A DNA stretch of 64,000 nt from Blastocystis sp. Blastoise (taxonomy: Eukaryota > Sar > Bigyra > Opalinata > Blastocystidae), in contig JBBPEB010000014.1 of assembly GCA_039096225.1 (NCBI GenBank), forward strand, positions 1,058,501-1,122,500, given 5' to 3'. Under the pieces are notes generated by a model. That model did no database searches, was not told the origin of the DNA, and worked only from the letters and a program-made list of their open reading frames with translations. Shown here piece by piece: positions 44,330 to 55,609 of this stretch. The translations under genes and the position numbers were made by a program. Each line of letters starts with the position of its first letter. Position 1 is the stretch's first letter.

Positions 44330-44380
44330 ACTGTCCTGAGTCAAGTTTTACAATTTAGAGCGTCCTGAGTCAATTATCTC
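44330..44380 (-). repeat. Right terminal inverted repeat, 51 bp
   Basis: Exact reverse complement of 31203-31253, ending caattatctc at the outer edge. It carries both internal copies of the 12-mer (44333-44344 and 44362-44373 as complement). Confidence 0.97.
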
Positions 44381-44390
44381 TTTGACAATT
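44381..44390 (+). repeat. Target-site duplication, right copy (tttgacaatt)
   Basis: Same 10 bp in the same orientation as 31193-31202, immediately outside the right TIR and 36 bp before the tetraspanin ATG. Confidence 0.95.
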
Positions 44391-44425
44391 CTTTTTGGAT
44401 AATATTTATTTTTACTATATAAGTA

Positions 44426-45535
44426 ATGGCTAAAGAAACTTCAAAGAAACAGAAGGCTCCTTCTGATGGAAAGTGTTGGTCTTGTTGTCTGAATACTTTT
44501 TTCGTTCCCATTTTCTTGACAATCATTGGTACAGCTGTTTTTACTTTTTGTTGGGGTAGTTTCCATGAGTTAAATATCAATAGTGCCTTTTATGTATACC
44601 TTTACATCCTTGCTGGAGTTATTGGAATCGCTTTAATCGTTATGCTTTTTGTAACTTGTTTTATTCGTTGTTGCAAAAATCGTTCTTCCATTGCTTTCGC
44701 TATCATTTTATCTACAATATCTATATTCGTTCTTAGCACTATCACCGGTGGTCTTTTCATAAGCTACACCTCCTTCAAAAATGTATTTTTTTTTTATTTA
44801 TTTATTTATTTTTATTATTCTATAATATTATCATTTTCTGTTAACATATATATTTTTTCCTTTAATAAATACATTTCTATAATTTATATTATTTAGAGAC
44901 CTGAAGAATTATCTGTTTACGATGCTATCATAGAAGATGTTCATAATTATACTACTACAAACCCTACCGAGTGGATTTCCTTCCAAGACTTACATAGTTG
45001 CTGTGGATTTGATTATTTAGAAGATGTTAAAACCGGTGAAATGTGTAAAAAACCTGAAAGTGAACAAGTCAATTGTTATACTCTTTTCCATGATGATTAT
45101 ACTTTTTATATCCTATTATTCTTCTTCGAATTCGCTTGTTTAGATATATTCCAAATTATATCACTCTTCTCTCTCATCATTAATCTTACTGTATATATTA
45201 CTATTGTGTTCTATTTATTATATTATTATATTTTATTTATTATGTATATTATTATATTATTTTTTATTTATTATATTATACTATATATTATTTTTTATTT
45301 ATATTATACAATATATTATTTTATTATTTTTTATTTATATTATACTATATATTATTTTATTATTTTTTATTTATTATATTATACTATATATTATTTATTA
45401 TTTATTATATTATACTATATAATTATATTTCACATCTGATTTCATTATTACTATCTATCATTTCCTTAGTGTAATTCCAATAAAAAGTCAAATGACAGTG
45501 ATGAAGTATCTACTCCTTTGATTGAAATCAATTAA
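44426..45535 (+). CDS. Tetraspanin-family membrane protein
   Basis: Three exons (44426-44781, 44897-45190, 45470-45535) join in phase to about 238 residues. The order is typical of tetraspanins: Lys-rich cytosolic start (MAKETSKKQKAPSDGK), TM1 around FFVPIFLTIIGTAVFTFCW, TM2 VYLYILAGVIGIALIVMLF, TM3 AIILSTISIFVLSTITGG, a large outer loop with the signature Cys-Cys-Gly (LHSCCGFDYLED) plus two further cysteines (EMCKKPESEQVNCY), and TM4 YILLFFFEFACLDIFQIISL. The tail is short and acidic (DSDEVSTPLIEIN). Tetraspanins organise membrane microdomains at the cell surface or endosomes. The ATG is only 35 bp from the end of the MULE target duplication, so the native promoter was split off or is now partly supplied by the transposon end. 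The first intron is an AT-rich 115 bp; the second contains repeated TTTATTATATTATAC. Confidence 0.9.
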
Positions 45536-45881
45536 GAAGCCTTAATACCTTTATAATATGCATTTTTTATTCTCGTTAGATTCTCATATAAATTAAAATA
45601 ATTCTTATATAATTTTTTTCTGTTAATGAATACTTTTGTTTCATCATTCAATATATCTTCATATAAAGATTTACTGATAATATTTGGACGAATACTATTC
45701 ATTAAAAAAAATTATTTTATTCCATTTAAGAATAAATATGTTTTATACATTGATAATTAACTTATATCACATTCATTTCGTTTTTTTTACAAAACAACAC
45801 AAATAACAGGTAAATTCGCAATAAAACAGACTAATTTTCTTTTAAATCTAGTAAAACAAACATATAGTGACTATGGCACAT

Positions 45882-47710
45882 TTAAGGGTTTTCTCGTAAT
45901 TCTTCTAAGGTTTCAAATGAAGTCAAAAGGTCCTTCAAATTATAATACTTTTCTTTCATATATTTGCTCTATATATATACAAATATTAGATTAATATAAA
46001 TATATATAGATTAATATAAAAAAATATAGATTAAAATAAATATATATAGATTAATATAAAAATATATAGATAATATAAATATATATAGATTAATATAAAT
46101 ATATATAGATTAATATAAAAATATATAGATTAATATAAATATATAGAGATTAATATATATATTTATATATACCTTTAAATCCTCTTGTTTGAATAAGTCA
46201 GATAAAGGAGTTATGTTTAATATATTCAACTCAAGGGTATTCTATATAAACAATTATACATATAATTACTTTATACATGACAATACAATAATTCTATATA
46301 TATATATATACGTTAGGATAGCAGCTAGGTAAAGACAATTTACATGTAAAAAGATTATGAAAGTTTATATCTAATATACAATTGTTAGTAACACTAATGG
46401 AGATACCAAATTGTTCTTCTAAATTTTGAATTTCTTCATGAATAATATCTAATTGAATGAAATAATAATTAATTTCACTTAATAAAATTCCTAATTGATC
46501 GGTATAAGCAACTGTTTCTAACAACATATTCAAATAATTATCATTAGGAACAATCTATATATATATATGTATATATATATAAGGAAATATTGATCTAATA
46601 AGAGTATGAATAAAGAATAAATAAATAAATAAAAATATATATATATATAATACTTTAATAGAACTAGCAGCATGTCCATCTTTATCATATTTTACAGTAA
46701 GAGTGTATCTATATATATAATAGTGATAATAATAAGTATAATAATAATAATAATAATCAATTTAATAATCATCATATTCATAATAATAATAATCATAATA
46801 TAAAATATCAATCATAATATATAGTAATACATAAATAATAAAAATATACCCATTTTCCCAAAAGAATTTCATATCTCCTCCAGCCACTTGAATGTCCTTA
46901 AACTTATATAATTTCTTAAAAATACTAATAATTTCGTTATTCCATTTATATTTATTTCGATCTATTTCATCTTTAGATTCCACGGGTAGTTCTCCTTTCT
47001 TTAGTTTTTTAACATCTTTAAACACAATATCTCTTAATGATTTGACTTGAGCATCAAGTTCTTTTAATTGATTGTCTAATGCTATCTTTTCACCACTAAT
47101 ATTTGTTATCTCTCTTGTCTATATATATATATATATATATTTAAAATTCATTATATATGACAAAAAATTCATCATAAATATAACAATTATTAATTAAGAA
47201 AAATTAAATTATATATACATGTTTTGCAATTAAATCTTGAGCAGTTGTGGATGTTAATAAAGTAGAATCAGGCTTCTCTTCTAAACATATTTGATCCACT
47301 TCTTTCTTCAAACATTCACAAGTACCTGTCAGTGTAGCAATACGATTATCATAATCACTTACTTCTAATTGAAGCTTATCAATACTCGCTTTCAACTCCT
47401 CATTACTAATAAGATCTATATCAAAGAAAAATAAATATTCCAATATATAATACATATAAATACCTTTTTCAGCTTTATCCAAAAGCTTTTTCTTGATTTG
47501 TTCAATTTTTTGAGCTTTGTAATACAATTGTTCAGTTTCCAAATGAATGCTATCTAAGCGATCACTTATATTTGGAATCTTCTCAAAAATAGGTTTGTAG
47601 TAACCATTATTAATTCCTGTTATAATAGAACTTAAATAGCTATATTTTGTATTTCAAATAGTGTTGAATCGACAAATATACGTTTCTATATATTGAGTTT
47701 GCGCACTCAT
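45882..47710 (-). CDS. Coiled-coil protein with RWD-like C-terminus, possible kinetochore component
   Basis: The first exon (47682-47710, MSAQTQYIET) joins a second that gives YLSSIITGINNGYYKPIFEK and a long heptad-rich coiled coil (ETEQLYYKAQKIEQIKKKLL; ELKASIDKLQLEVSDYDNRI; EKIALDNQLKELDAQVKSLR). The C-terminal half looks like two RWD-type folds: 'GGDMKFFWENG' with YTLTVKYDKDGHAASSIK and IVPNDNYLN, then FGISISVTNNCILDINFHNL with FTCKLSLPSCYPN and LELNILNITPLSDLF. It ends SFETLEELRENP at 45882. Coiled coil followed by a double RWD is the plan of kinetochore proteins KNL1/Spc105 (C-terminus) and CENP-O/CENP-P. I see no KNL1-type MELT or RVSF motif. Exon edges at ~46.2-46.7 kb are approximate. 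The function is inferred from fold pattern only. Confidence 0.6.
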
Positions 47711-49515
47711 CACTACTAATCCAAAAAATAACTAATTTTGAAATATTACTATTATTCCGGAAAAAATGATTTGTTTCACCCAAATTATCAAAATAGTCAA
47801 TATTTTATTAAATGATTTATTTCATATATATATTGATTGCTTCTCTACATTCTAATTATTTAATTGAGTCTAGAATATAGTTTACAAATTACAACAAATG
47901 AAATAAACATTTTTTTCTATAAATTATCTCGATTGTGTAAAGAAAGGTATTTCTTTAATGATTTGATGTTCGAAATATTGGTTGTATTTTTTTCATATTG
48001 TATTCAAATTAAATATTCCTACAAATAATTAGTAATAAGTATATGTATATTTTTGTATTAATCTTTACTTTATAGGAGTTACATTAATTAATTTGCATAC
48101 AACAGATAATATGTTATATTGATAAAATCATAAAGTTTCCAATTTTTGGAGTCACTTCTTTCAAAAATGGACAAATATTAATATGTCAAATATATTCAAT
48201 GATGCCAATAATATATTAGCATTCATATATTGTAGATAGTACATCAAGAACAAGCATAGGTCATTAGAAAAGTAGATATTAAACGAAATGTTTCCTATCG
48301 TGGTATCATTCAAGTAATAATGAATTATCATTTATATAATAATTTTTGTTAAACATTAATGAAATGAAATAATGTATCTTAAATGGTCTTATTGAATATT
48401 CAAGTCTATATAGAGTAGATATTAACTTTAATTATCATAAAAGTTCTTATTAATGAATTTATTTAGTCATAAAATAATAAAAGTCAGAATCAAGCAAGCA
48501 GTTACTTTGTTTTTGAGTATTCCTCATTATAGACTTCAATACTTTGCATAGTGCATTAAGAATAATATGATAAATAGTTTAAATAAGCAGTTACAATTAA
48601 AAAAAGTCAATTATCCAAAACAAATGTGAGCATTAATATAAATTAAAGCCAAAATAAAAAAGAGAATATGACTGTTGTCTTTTTAATTACTTTGTAAACA
48701 AACATAATTTAATAATTATGACCACTTGCTGAATGTAATTGTCCAATATCAGAAAAAAAAACTAGTATGTTAATAAAGTAGATTCTGTCAACAGAAAAAC
48801 AATAATACTGAAGTGAAATATCATTGCTATTTCACATTTGAATTAAAAATAGTTTGAAATTTTCATTTAAACAAATCAACCATACTTGCTATAATATAAA
48901 TATCCTGAAATATGCACAAAATATATATTTCCAGTAATTATAATATTAATCACTTAAAGTATAGAGAAATGTATAAAATAAACATATAAAAATTAACTTC
49001 ATTTTTATTTTGGGTTACTTTTATTTAGTATATTCCTTGTTGTTTATATTTATGAATCTATTATGGATATTTAATTTTATCTAGGCTTATTTGTTATAGA
49101 AAATGGGTTTAAACGGTTTTTCACACACATTATAGAGTGGATGAATGAATTATTATGTTCTATTTTGTTGAAATAATAAGTGTAAATTCCTAAAACTGTG
49201 AGAACAAGTGATTGAATGCATATATTGCGAATTCCATTACAAATAGAATCTGTTTGAACACTTTTTTTGTGATCTAAACATGATTTTATCAAGGGTATTA
49301 TATGTTCATTATTTAAAAACTCTATTGAAATAGCTATTAACGAATTAAAATAATACGGAAGAGTCACGGTTGATTACTTTTTTCTTGAAATGTTTATTGA
49401 AAAGCAACATTGAATAATAAAAAGTATGAATATGCATATTTCATTAAAAATCTCAATTAAAAAGCTAAATATATGAAATATAATTATTCAATCAAAGATA
49501 AATAAAATAAAATAT
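47711..49515. other. Intergenic, 1.8 kb, with an orphan open stretch at 49077-49367
   Basis: This is the longest gene-free stretch outside the transposon, and it is less repetitive than introns. On the minus strand 49077-49367 is open for 96 codons with coding-like composition and a hydrophobic segment (SLVLTVLGIYTYYF). It has no ATG at its start and a stop just upstream, so it is at most a remnant or an exon whose partners I cannot find. Nothing else is supported. Confidence 0.35.
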
Positions 49516-49588
49516 TGGAGAAGAGGGGCATCGATCCCCTTACCTCTCGCATGCTAAGCGAGCGCTCTACCATCTGAGCTACATCCCC
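49516..49588 (-). tRNA. tRNA-Ala (anticodon AGC), copy 2
   Basis: Reverse complement of the same 73-nt sequence as 30899-30971, identical at every base, including anticodon AGC and the G3:U70 pair. The identity extends 6 bp upstream (atgaat) and 16 bp downstream (atattttattttattt), then stops. It is in opposite orientation to copy 1. Confidence 0.97.
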
Positions 49589-50200
49589 ATTCATATTATT
49601 TATTTCTTAGCATGTCACTTGAGTAAGCATCTTTTATTTGATATGATCGTAATTACGTTATTTTTTTTATAATTGTTATACTCATATACATTTATTTTAC
49701 GTTTTCTTATATAAAACACTTTTTATTTTTTATCTTGAGATTTTAGTTGTGTATCTCAATGTAAAATTCTTTTTCAGTTTTTATAACTTTGTATAATTCC
49801 AAATTACACTATCACATGAGTGTAAAAAATTATACAACATCATATCATATTCCTTTACTGGCTTTTGAAGTCTCATAAATAATAACATCCGTTTCATTTC
49901 TCAATATTTGAATCTTATATTTATTTAAAGACACCATACATCACTTAGTTATCCCAAAAAACAAACTACAATATTGATTTAAAAAAGTACTTTATGTTTT
50001 CTAATTCTTGTTTTATATGTATATCTTATATACTACAATACTGGCACTTCGTTAATCATTTTTAATGATATATTTCGAATTCAGCAGTTATCATCGAAAA
50101 TTCTTTGGATACAGTCCTTTTCTGAAATTCTTTTTGGTGTCAACGGCACTTATTCTTCTTCTTTTTCTTCATTTCATATTTTTCTTTTTATTGAATAGTG
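49589..50200. other. Intergenic, about 610 bp
   Basis: T-rich spacer between tRNA copy 2 and the small Cys-rich gene. It should hold the promoter of the small gene. No other feature is supported. Confidence 0.5.
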
Positions 50201-50377
50201 ATGTGCCATCAAACTACATGTCAAAAATGCAATAAACCTACTTGGAGTGGTTGTGGGAATCATGTCGAGAGTGCATTAGGTGGTATTCCGGAAGATCAGA
50301 GATGTCATTGCAAACCATGGACACAATCTCTTGCTGATTCTAATCCTGATTGTAAAGGAAAGTGTTGTATTTTCTAA
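50201..50377 (+). CDS. Small conserved Cys-rich protein, 58 residues
   Basis: A single uninterrupted exon encodes MCHQTTCQKCNKPTWSGCGN, then HVESALGGIPEDQRCHCKPW and an end DCKGKCCIF with a TAA stop. The pattern C-x4-C-x2-C-x3-TW-x-GCG-x-H-x3-AL-x2-(I/V)P-x2-(D/Q)RC-x-C recurs in small proteins of unknown function in fungi, plants and protists, which I recognise from memory but cannot name. The spacing of cysteines and the histidine suggests zinc binding. It is an intronless gene among intron-dense ones, and the composition is clearly coding against T-rich flanks. The ATG at 50201 is the only start. The final CCIF is similar to a C-terminal CaaX-like box, though the last residue Phe makes that tentative. 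Confidence 0.75.
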   Translation: MCHQTTCQKCNKPTWSGCGNHVESALGGIPEDQRCHCKPWTQSLADSNPDCKGKCCIF

Positions 50378-50775
50378 GTTAATCACTTCTACTTATAGAA
50401 GTCTCCGTGTAATTTATGTGATATAGTTTGATATATACTTTTAATTATTTAAATTCCTTTTCTTTTCATGAATCTATTTTTTTTTGCTATTTTTCAATTG
50501 GTTTGCTATTTTGTTTTGATAAACTACTTTTATTTGATTTCTCACTAATGTACATTTCTGTTTTTATAATAATTTATGCATAAACTAGTGCTCTATATTA
50601 TTATGATGGTAACTTAATTCACAATTTCTTTTTTTATAATAATATTTTCCACATAAGTTTTATCTCATGATTGACAATTATACTGAATCAAGATACCATA
50701 CTAACTTAATTCATATTGATCAGATTTTATCAAAAAGTGTTTTGTTTTATAAAAAAATTATTTGTTCGTAGTCAA

Positions 50776-51906
50776 ATGGGTTGTGAAAACGATTTCACTA
50801 AAACAATCAATAAGTAATAAATATTATATATGTGATTTGTAAATTATTATTATGTTTAGAATTATTGATGAGATTGATTCCGAAACTTCATATGATGAAT
50901 CCGATATCCAACACGATATTCAAGATTCATATACTGAGGACAATCAGAAACTATTTGCCAATATTTTATTTGAAAGGGTATGTATTCTACAATTTCATTT
51001 ATTAGTTTTATAGTGCTTTACTAATTGTTCAAAGATGAATAAATATTGTGAGTATATGTATCATATGATTGGAAATTGTAATTCACTTTTTGATGTGTGC
51101 ATGGAAGTTATTTCTAAGTGTATGATTATTCTCTATGATTTCATATATGTGTCTTTAGCATGCTGGTATCAAGTTTTTGATGCTTTAAACGATGTACTAA
51201 TAAGTTTAACACATTTCAAAACAATTGATGCATCTTTTGATATTACCTATTCGAATGTTCCATATTTAATTGCTTCTTTTTTATCCAAACAAGGAAGTGA
51301 TGAAGTGGAATTTGAAAGAATAAAATTGTCATTTCAAATAGTATATCCTATATTAAATTAATTAAAATTGTTAGATAAGTTATCTTTTTCAAATTGATTC
51401 ATTAAATCCTGATTATTTTGATATTCTCTCTGACATGATGTCACCTATAGTAATGTCGTATTATCTTCCTTATCTGTATTTATAAAACTATTAAAATTAA
51501 TATATATATATATATATTATCAAGTTATTATTATTCTGTAATAAATATTGTCTGTATAGAGATGACCATTGTGGTAATAATTTATGTTTTGAGGATATAC
51601 TTATATATGCAAATACATTTTTATACCCATTAATTGCTAATGATAATCCTTATACTTTTTATTCTCAACAAATTGTATATCTATTTATTTTATAAATAAA
51701 AGTAGTAATCTATATATTTTTTTTATATTCTTATTCTCTTACATAATTTAATAAAATTACTGTAATAATTAATATCTATCACTCTACTATATAGTATTCT
51801 ACACTATATCAGTATTTACAAGAGAATAAATCCTATATATATCAATCCTATATATATCATTTAAATGATATCACTTCTTTATATGAAGATGAAATTACAT
51901 CAGGAG

Positions 51907-51938
<32 letters not shown>

Positions 51939-54900
51939 GGATAATCATAATATCTATATTCATAACCTCATGGAAGATTGTATGATATATTTTATTATTA
52001 TAATATATAATTCTGTATTTATTTAGCGGATTCTTCACTTTATACTCCTTCTTCTTCATTTTCTTCTTCTTCTGTTATATCTAATAATAAGCAGGATTCA
52101 GTCGCATCTGAAATAACTCCTATCACTTCTATTCCAGTTTCTCAACCTTCGAAACCAATAGCTATAACAAATAATATTCATATACATGTGGAAGATACGG
52201 ATGATGGAAGAGATCTTATGTGTACGGAGAATAAGAATGATAATAAAGGGAATATGAAGATATCAAATAGTAATGACATAAATAATAGTGATGAAAATGA
52301 TAATCATAAAGATACTGATAATGATAATAATCATAAAAATACTGATAATAATGATAACAATAATAGTGATAATAATAATGATAACAATAATAGTGATAAT
52401 AATAATAATAAGGTAAATGACAATAATCTTGCTACTAAAGAGATAAAAACACATGCAGATAATTCTATTGGAAACTCATCAAGTAGTAAGAAAGAAATAA
52501 ATAACGAAATTCATTTTTCCTGTTCAGACATACCTATGGAAAATATTAATGTGAATTACTTTGAAGGTGGAGATAGAATGAGTGTAAATGAAGAAGAAAA
52601 GAATATAAATAGATCTGTGAAAAGGGATGAAATTACTATGGAAAAGGAATCTAAAGATAATATAAAGTCTATATTATTATTATCTTCTTCTGATATAGAT
52701 GATTCAAATGAAGATATCACATATAATAAAGGAAAAGAGAATAATATTGATATATCTTATAATAATACTATTCAAGGAATAGAAGGAAATGTATTCCCAG
52801 AGTATGTCTTTTCAAAACAAAAGTATGTATTTATTATTTTATATTATTGAATATATATATAGTTTAACAGATGATGAAGAATTCATAAAGATTGTTATTC
52901 GTATTTATTTATATTTATTATTTATATATTTATATCTATGCTGTACTTTTTAGGATATTATGAGGATATTTATACTGCTGAAGATTATATGCGTACACAT
53001 GATAATTTTAAATGTATGCTATATATATATATATATATAGCATATATATACTTCTTATTCATTATATTTAACAGATATATATATATTTATATATATATTA
53101 GAAGAATATTACTTATAGATATAGTATTAATACTTCTTTTATATCAATTCTATAGACTTAATATTAACTCCATTATCGATTTGGAATCAACTTTGTATGT
53201 TTATAACACGATTTAAAAAAGGCTCTAAAGATGTATATATATATATATACTATTTGATTGCTTATATCTGTATATTTTGTTATAATCATCTTATGAATCT
53301 TTTTCTTCTAGATTCAAGAGACCTCGACAACATTTATATGTATATTACATACCATAGACGCATATAACAATCAAGAGATTGTTACTAGCGTGTCACATAC
53401 AAATAATCAACTTGTGGCACAAATAGCAGCTGTAAAACATGTGAAAACTGTAGATATATTTATATATAGTATTATTTTGTTCAGTTTATTGCTATTGTTG
53501 TACTATTATATTTATATATATTAATTATTCCATATAACTTTATATCATTCTAGTTATTATCTATCCTGTATAAATGTATTCCTCCTTCTATTATCAACTC
53601 AAATAAGTATTTGTTTCTTCTTATATTGATTATTAGCTATAACTCATTTAATAATATAGAATATCTTTTTCTTTTTGATTTTAATTCTTATTTTTTATTA
53701 TCATAACAATTATTATTATTATTTTATAGACAATTACTTTCTATAAAACATACTTTGGAATCTACCTCTGTTGATATAGATACAGATATAAATAAAATAA
53801 ATACTAATAAATATTCTCAAACAGAAAATGAAAATACAATAAATCATGATAATCCTATAAAGAATTCTACTAGTGATATTCAAAATAGTGAAACCACAGA
53901 AATCTGTCCTAGTATATATATATATATATATATCTTTTATTGTCATTATCTTCTTTGTATTCCTTTAGAAAAGAAGATTCTCCAGAACCGTGGGAATCCG
54001 ACTCCCAAAGAGACGCATGCTGCTCATTCCTTATGGGATACTATTCACAGTGACCCATGTATTATTTCTATTCTATTCTCTTTTTCTATTTATTTAAGAC
54101 TCTATTATGGGTCAATTCATTTTATCTATATATACTTTTATTTTATTATTTTTACTTATTACATATTTATTTTTCTATACTTTTATTCTATTATTTTTCT
54201 TGTTACATTTTTCTATACTTACATTATTCTTTTCTTTTTCTTATTACATGTTTATATACTTGTATTTTATGCTGTTACTAATACCTTTTATAGACTTATT
54301 CTTCTTATGTATAACAGTATTATCTATATTAGTTATTTTCTATACTTATTTATTTCTATGCAACTTCTCTCAATACTTTTTCATCATTTTTCAATGATTA
54401 TAATTTATCTTTATTAAATATTATATTTAGTACCACAAACAGAATCAACTCCTAGTTCTATTTCAAAACAATATGATATGAAGTATATATACAATATGTA
54501 TATGTATATATAATGAATATATATATTCTGTAGTCTCTATATTTGGTGCATATCAAATTGTCCTTATATATCTACTTCTTCAATCGATATTATACTCACA
54601 GAATTACATGAAGAGACACAATCATTCATAAAATTAAAACTGAAAGAACTGAATAACCAAGAGAAGTATACATTCAATATATATATATATGCATAGATTG
54701 ATTATTATGAATAATTTAATTATGATTATTATATATGTATATAGGAATAAAAGGCTATCTTTTTTAAAGATTTTATTTCCTTCATTTCCTTCTTTTATTC
54801 TACAGCGTTGTCTCTCTCAATCTCCGTTATCTATGGATAAATGTATAAATAGTATCAAAGAATGGAATACACTATTTGTACTCTTTTTAAAAATGAAGTA

Positions 54901-55355
54901 TATATGTATATATTAATTATTATTATTTCAAAAAAATAAGATAAATTACTATATATATATAGAAAAAATTGTTATCATATATCAATAGGTATGCATTATT
55001 TTTTAAATATAATGTTATATATATATTTTTTTTATAGTTTCCTATTTACAAAACAAAACAAATTTTGCATATCCTTGGAAATGTATATATATATATATAT
55101 ATATACATTTGCTAATCATTATAGATGAAGAAATTGAAGAGATTGAACAATATATACAAGATTGCAAAGATATTTTTAATGTATATATATTATGTATTCT
55201 ATCTAAGCTATGTATCTATAGATATGAATATATATATGAATTTTGGTAAAGATAATAATAGATGAATATCTAATTCTAAATCATTTTTTGTTGTATTCAA
55301 TAATAATTAAGAATAAAGATACTATTAATGGCTGTTTTGTTAGGCTATGTTTTAG
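50776..55355 (+). CDS. Unrecognised large protein, N-terminal MGC (likely acylated), Asn/Asp-rich middle
   Basis: About eighteen short exons join in phase from an ATG at 50776. Well-read ones: 50776-50813, 50860-50977, 51035-51340, 51375-51475, 51560-51674, 51795-51904, 51937-51979, 52027-52822, then 52863 onward, ending AMF-stop at 55344-55355. The start MGCENDF fits N-myristoylation at Gly2 and palmitoylation at Cys3, so membrane association is likely. Residues ~55-300 are helical and hydrophobic-patterned (YVSLACWYQVFDALNDVLIS; DYFDILSDMMSPIVMSYYLP). The 52027-52822 exon is Ser-rich, then Asn/Asp-rich (NDNNNSDNNNDNNN). Later parts are helical again (LILTPLSIWNQLCMFITRF; SFLKILFPSFPSFILQRC) with an acidic end EEIEEIEQYIQDCKDIFNAM. 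I do not recognise the family; HEAT-like Golgi proteins such as dymeclin or HID1 also start with a myristoyl motif, but I see no specific match. Exon edges after 53.2 kb are approximate. Confidence 0.55.
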
Positions 55356-55609
55356 CTATTAGATATGTACTTTAAAGAAAAGGTTGATATATACTTTTTT
55401 TTGTGTTATCAATATAAAAAGTCGTATATTTCTATTCGATATATATATAAATATATATAAACATATGGATAAATAAGAAATAATTTTATTGTAAAACGAA
55501 ACAATTGAAATAACGATTATAATGCATTCCATAAGAAATATAACAGAATAACACGTTAGAAATTATTCTAACTGAATGAATTATTATAAGACTTGTTTTG
55601 ATAACAGCT

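Larger units (their letters stand above)
31203..44380. mobile_element. Mutator-like DNA transposon (MULE), 13,178 bp, decayed
   Basis: The element is bounded by perfectly matching 51-bp terminal inverted repeats (31203-31253 and 44330-44380), and a 10-bp direct duplication lies immediately outside both. Long TIRs starting GAG, a 9-11 bp duplication and a MuDR/FLYWCH-like zinc-finger gene at one end are together characteristic of the Mutator superfamily. The only transposase-like gene (minus strand, 42.6-44.2 kb) is broken, so this copy is likely non-autonomous. The interior is AT-rich filler (31.3-36.5 kb), a less AT-rich island (36.6-38.0 kb), a coding exon (38700-38904), a 9-bp minisatellite (38.9-41.4 kb), a 600-bp palindrome (41.45-42.09 kb) and a 10-bp period array (43.2-43.6 kb). 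Identical TIRs suggest a fairly recent insertion even though the coding part is degraded. Removing the element leaves a compact SMYD - tRNA - tetraspanin order. Confidence 0.9.

Noticed and set aside
31100-44400. Possible segmental inversion or assembly foldback explaining the 51-bp inverted repeat
   Set aside because: Similarity stops exactly at 51 bp on both sides and a 10-bp direct repeat abuts the ends, which fits transposition, not inversion.
54057-54417. Overlapping Phe/Tyr/Ile-rich frames of about 75-96 codons
   Set aside because: They lie in an intron of the unrecognised MGC gene and consist of T-rich low-complexity sequence.
52938-55355. RasGEF N-terminal/catalytic domain in the MGC gene
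   Set aside because: One segment (LILTPLSIWNQLCMFITRF) loosely recalls the RasGEF N motif, but the catalytic-domain motifs are absent downstream.
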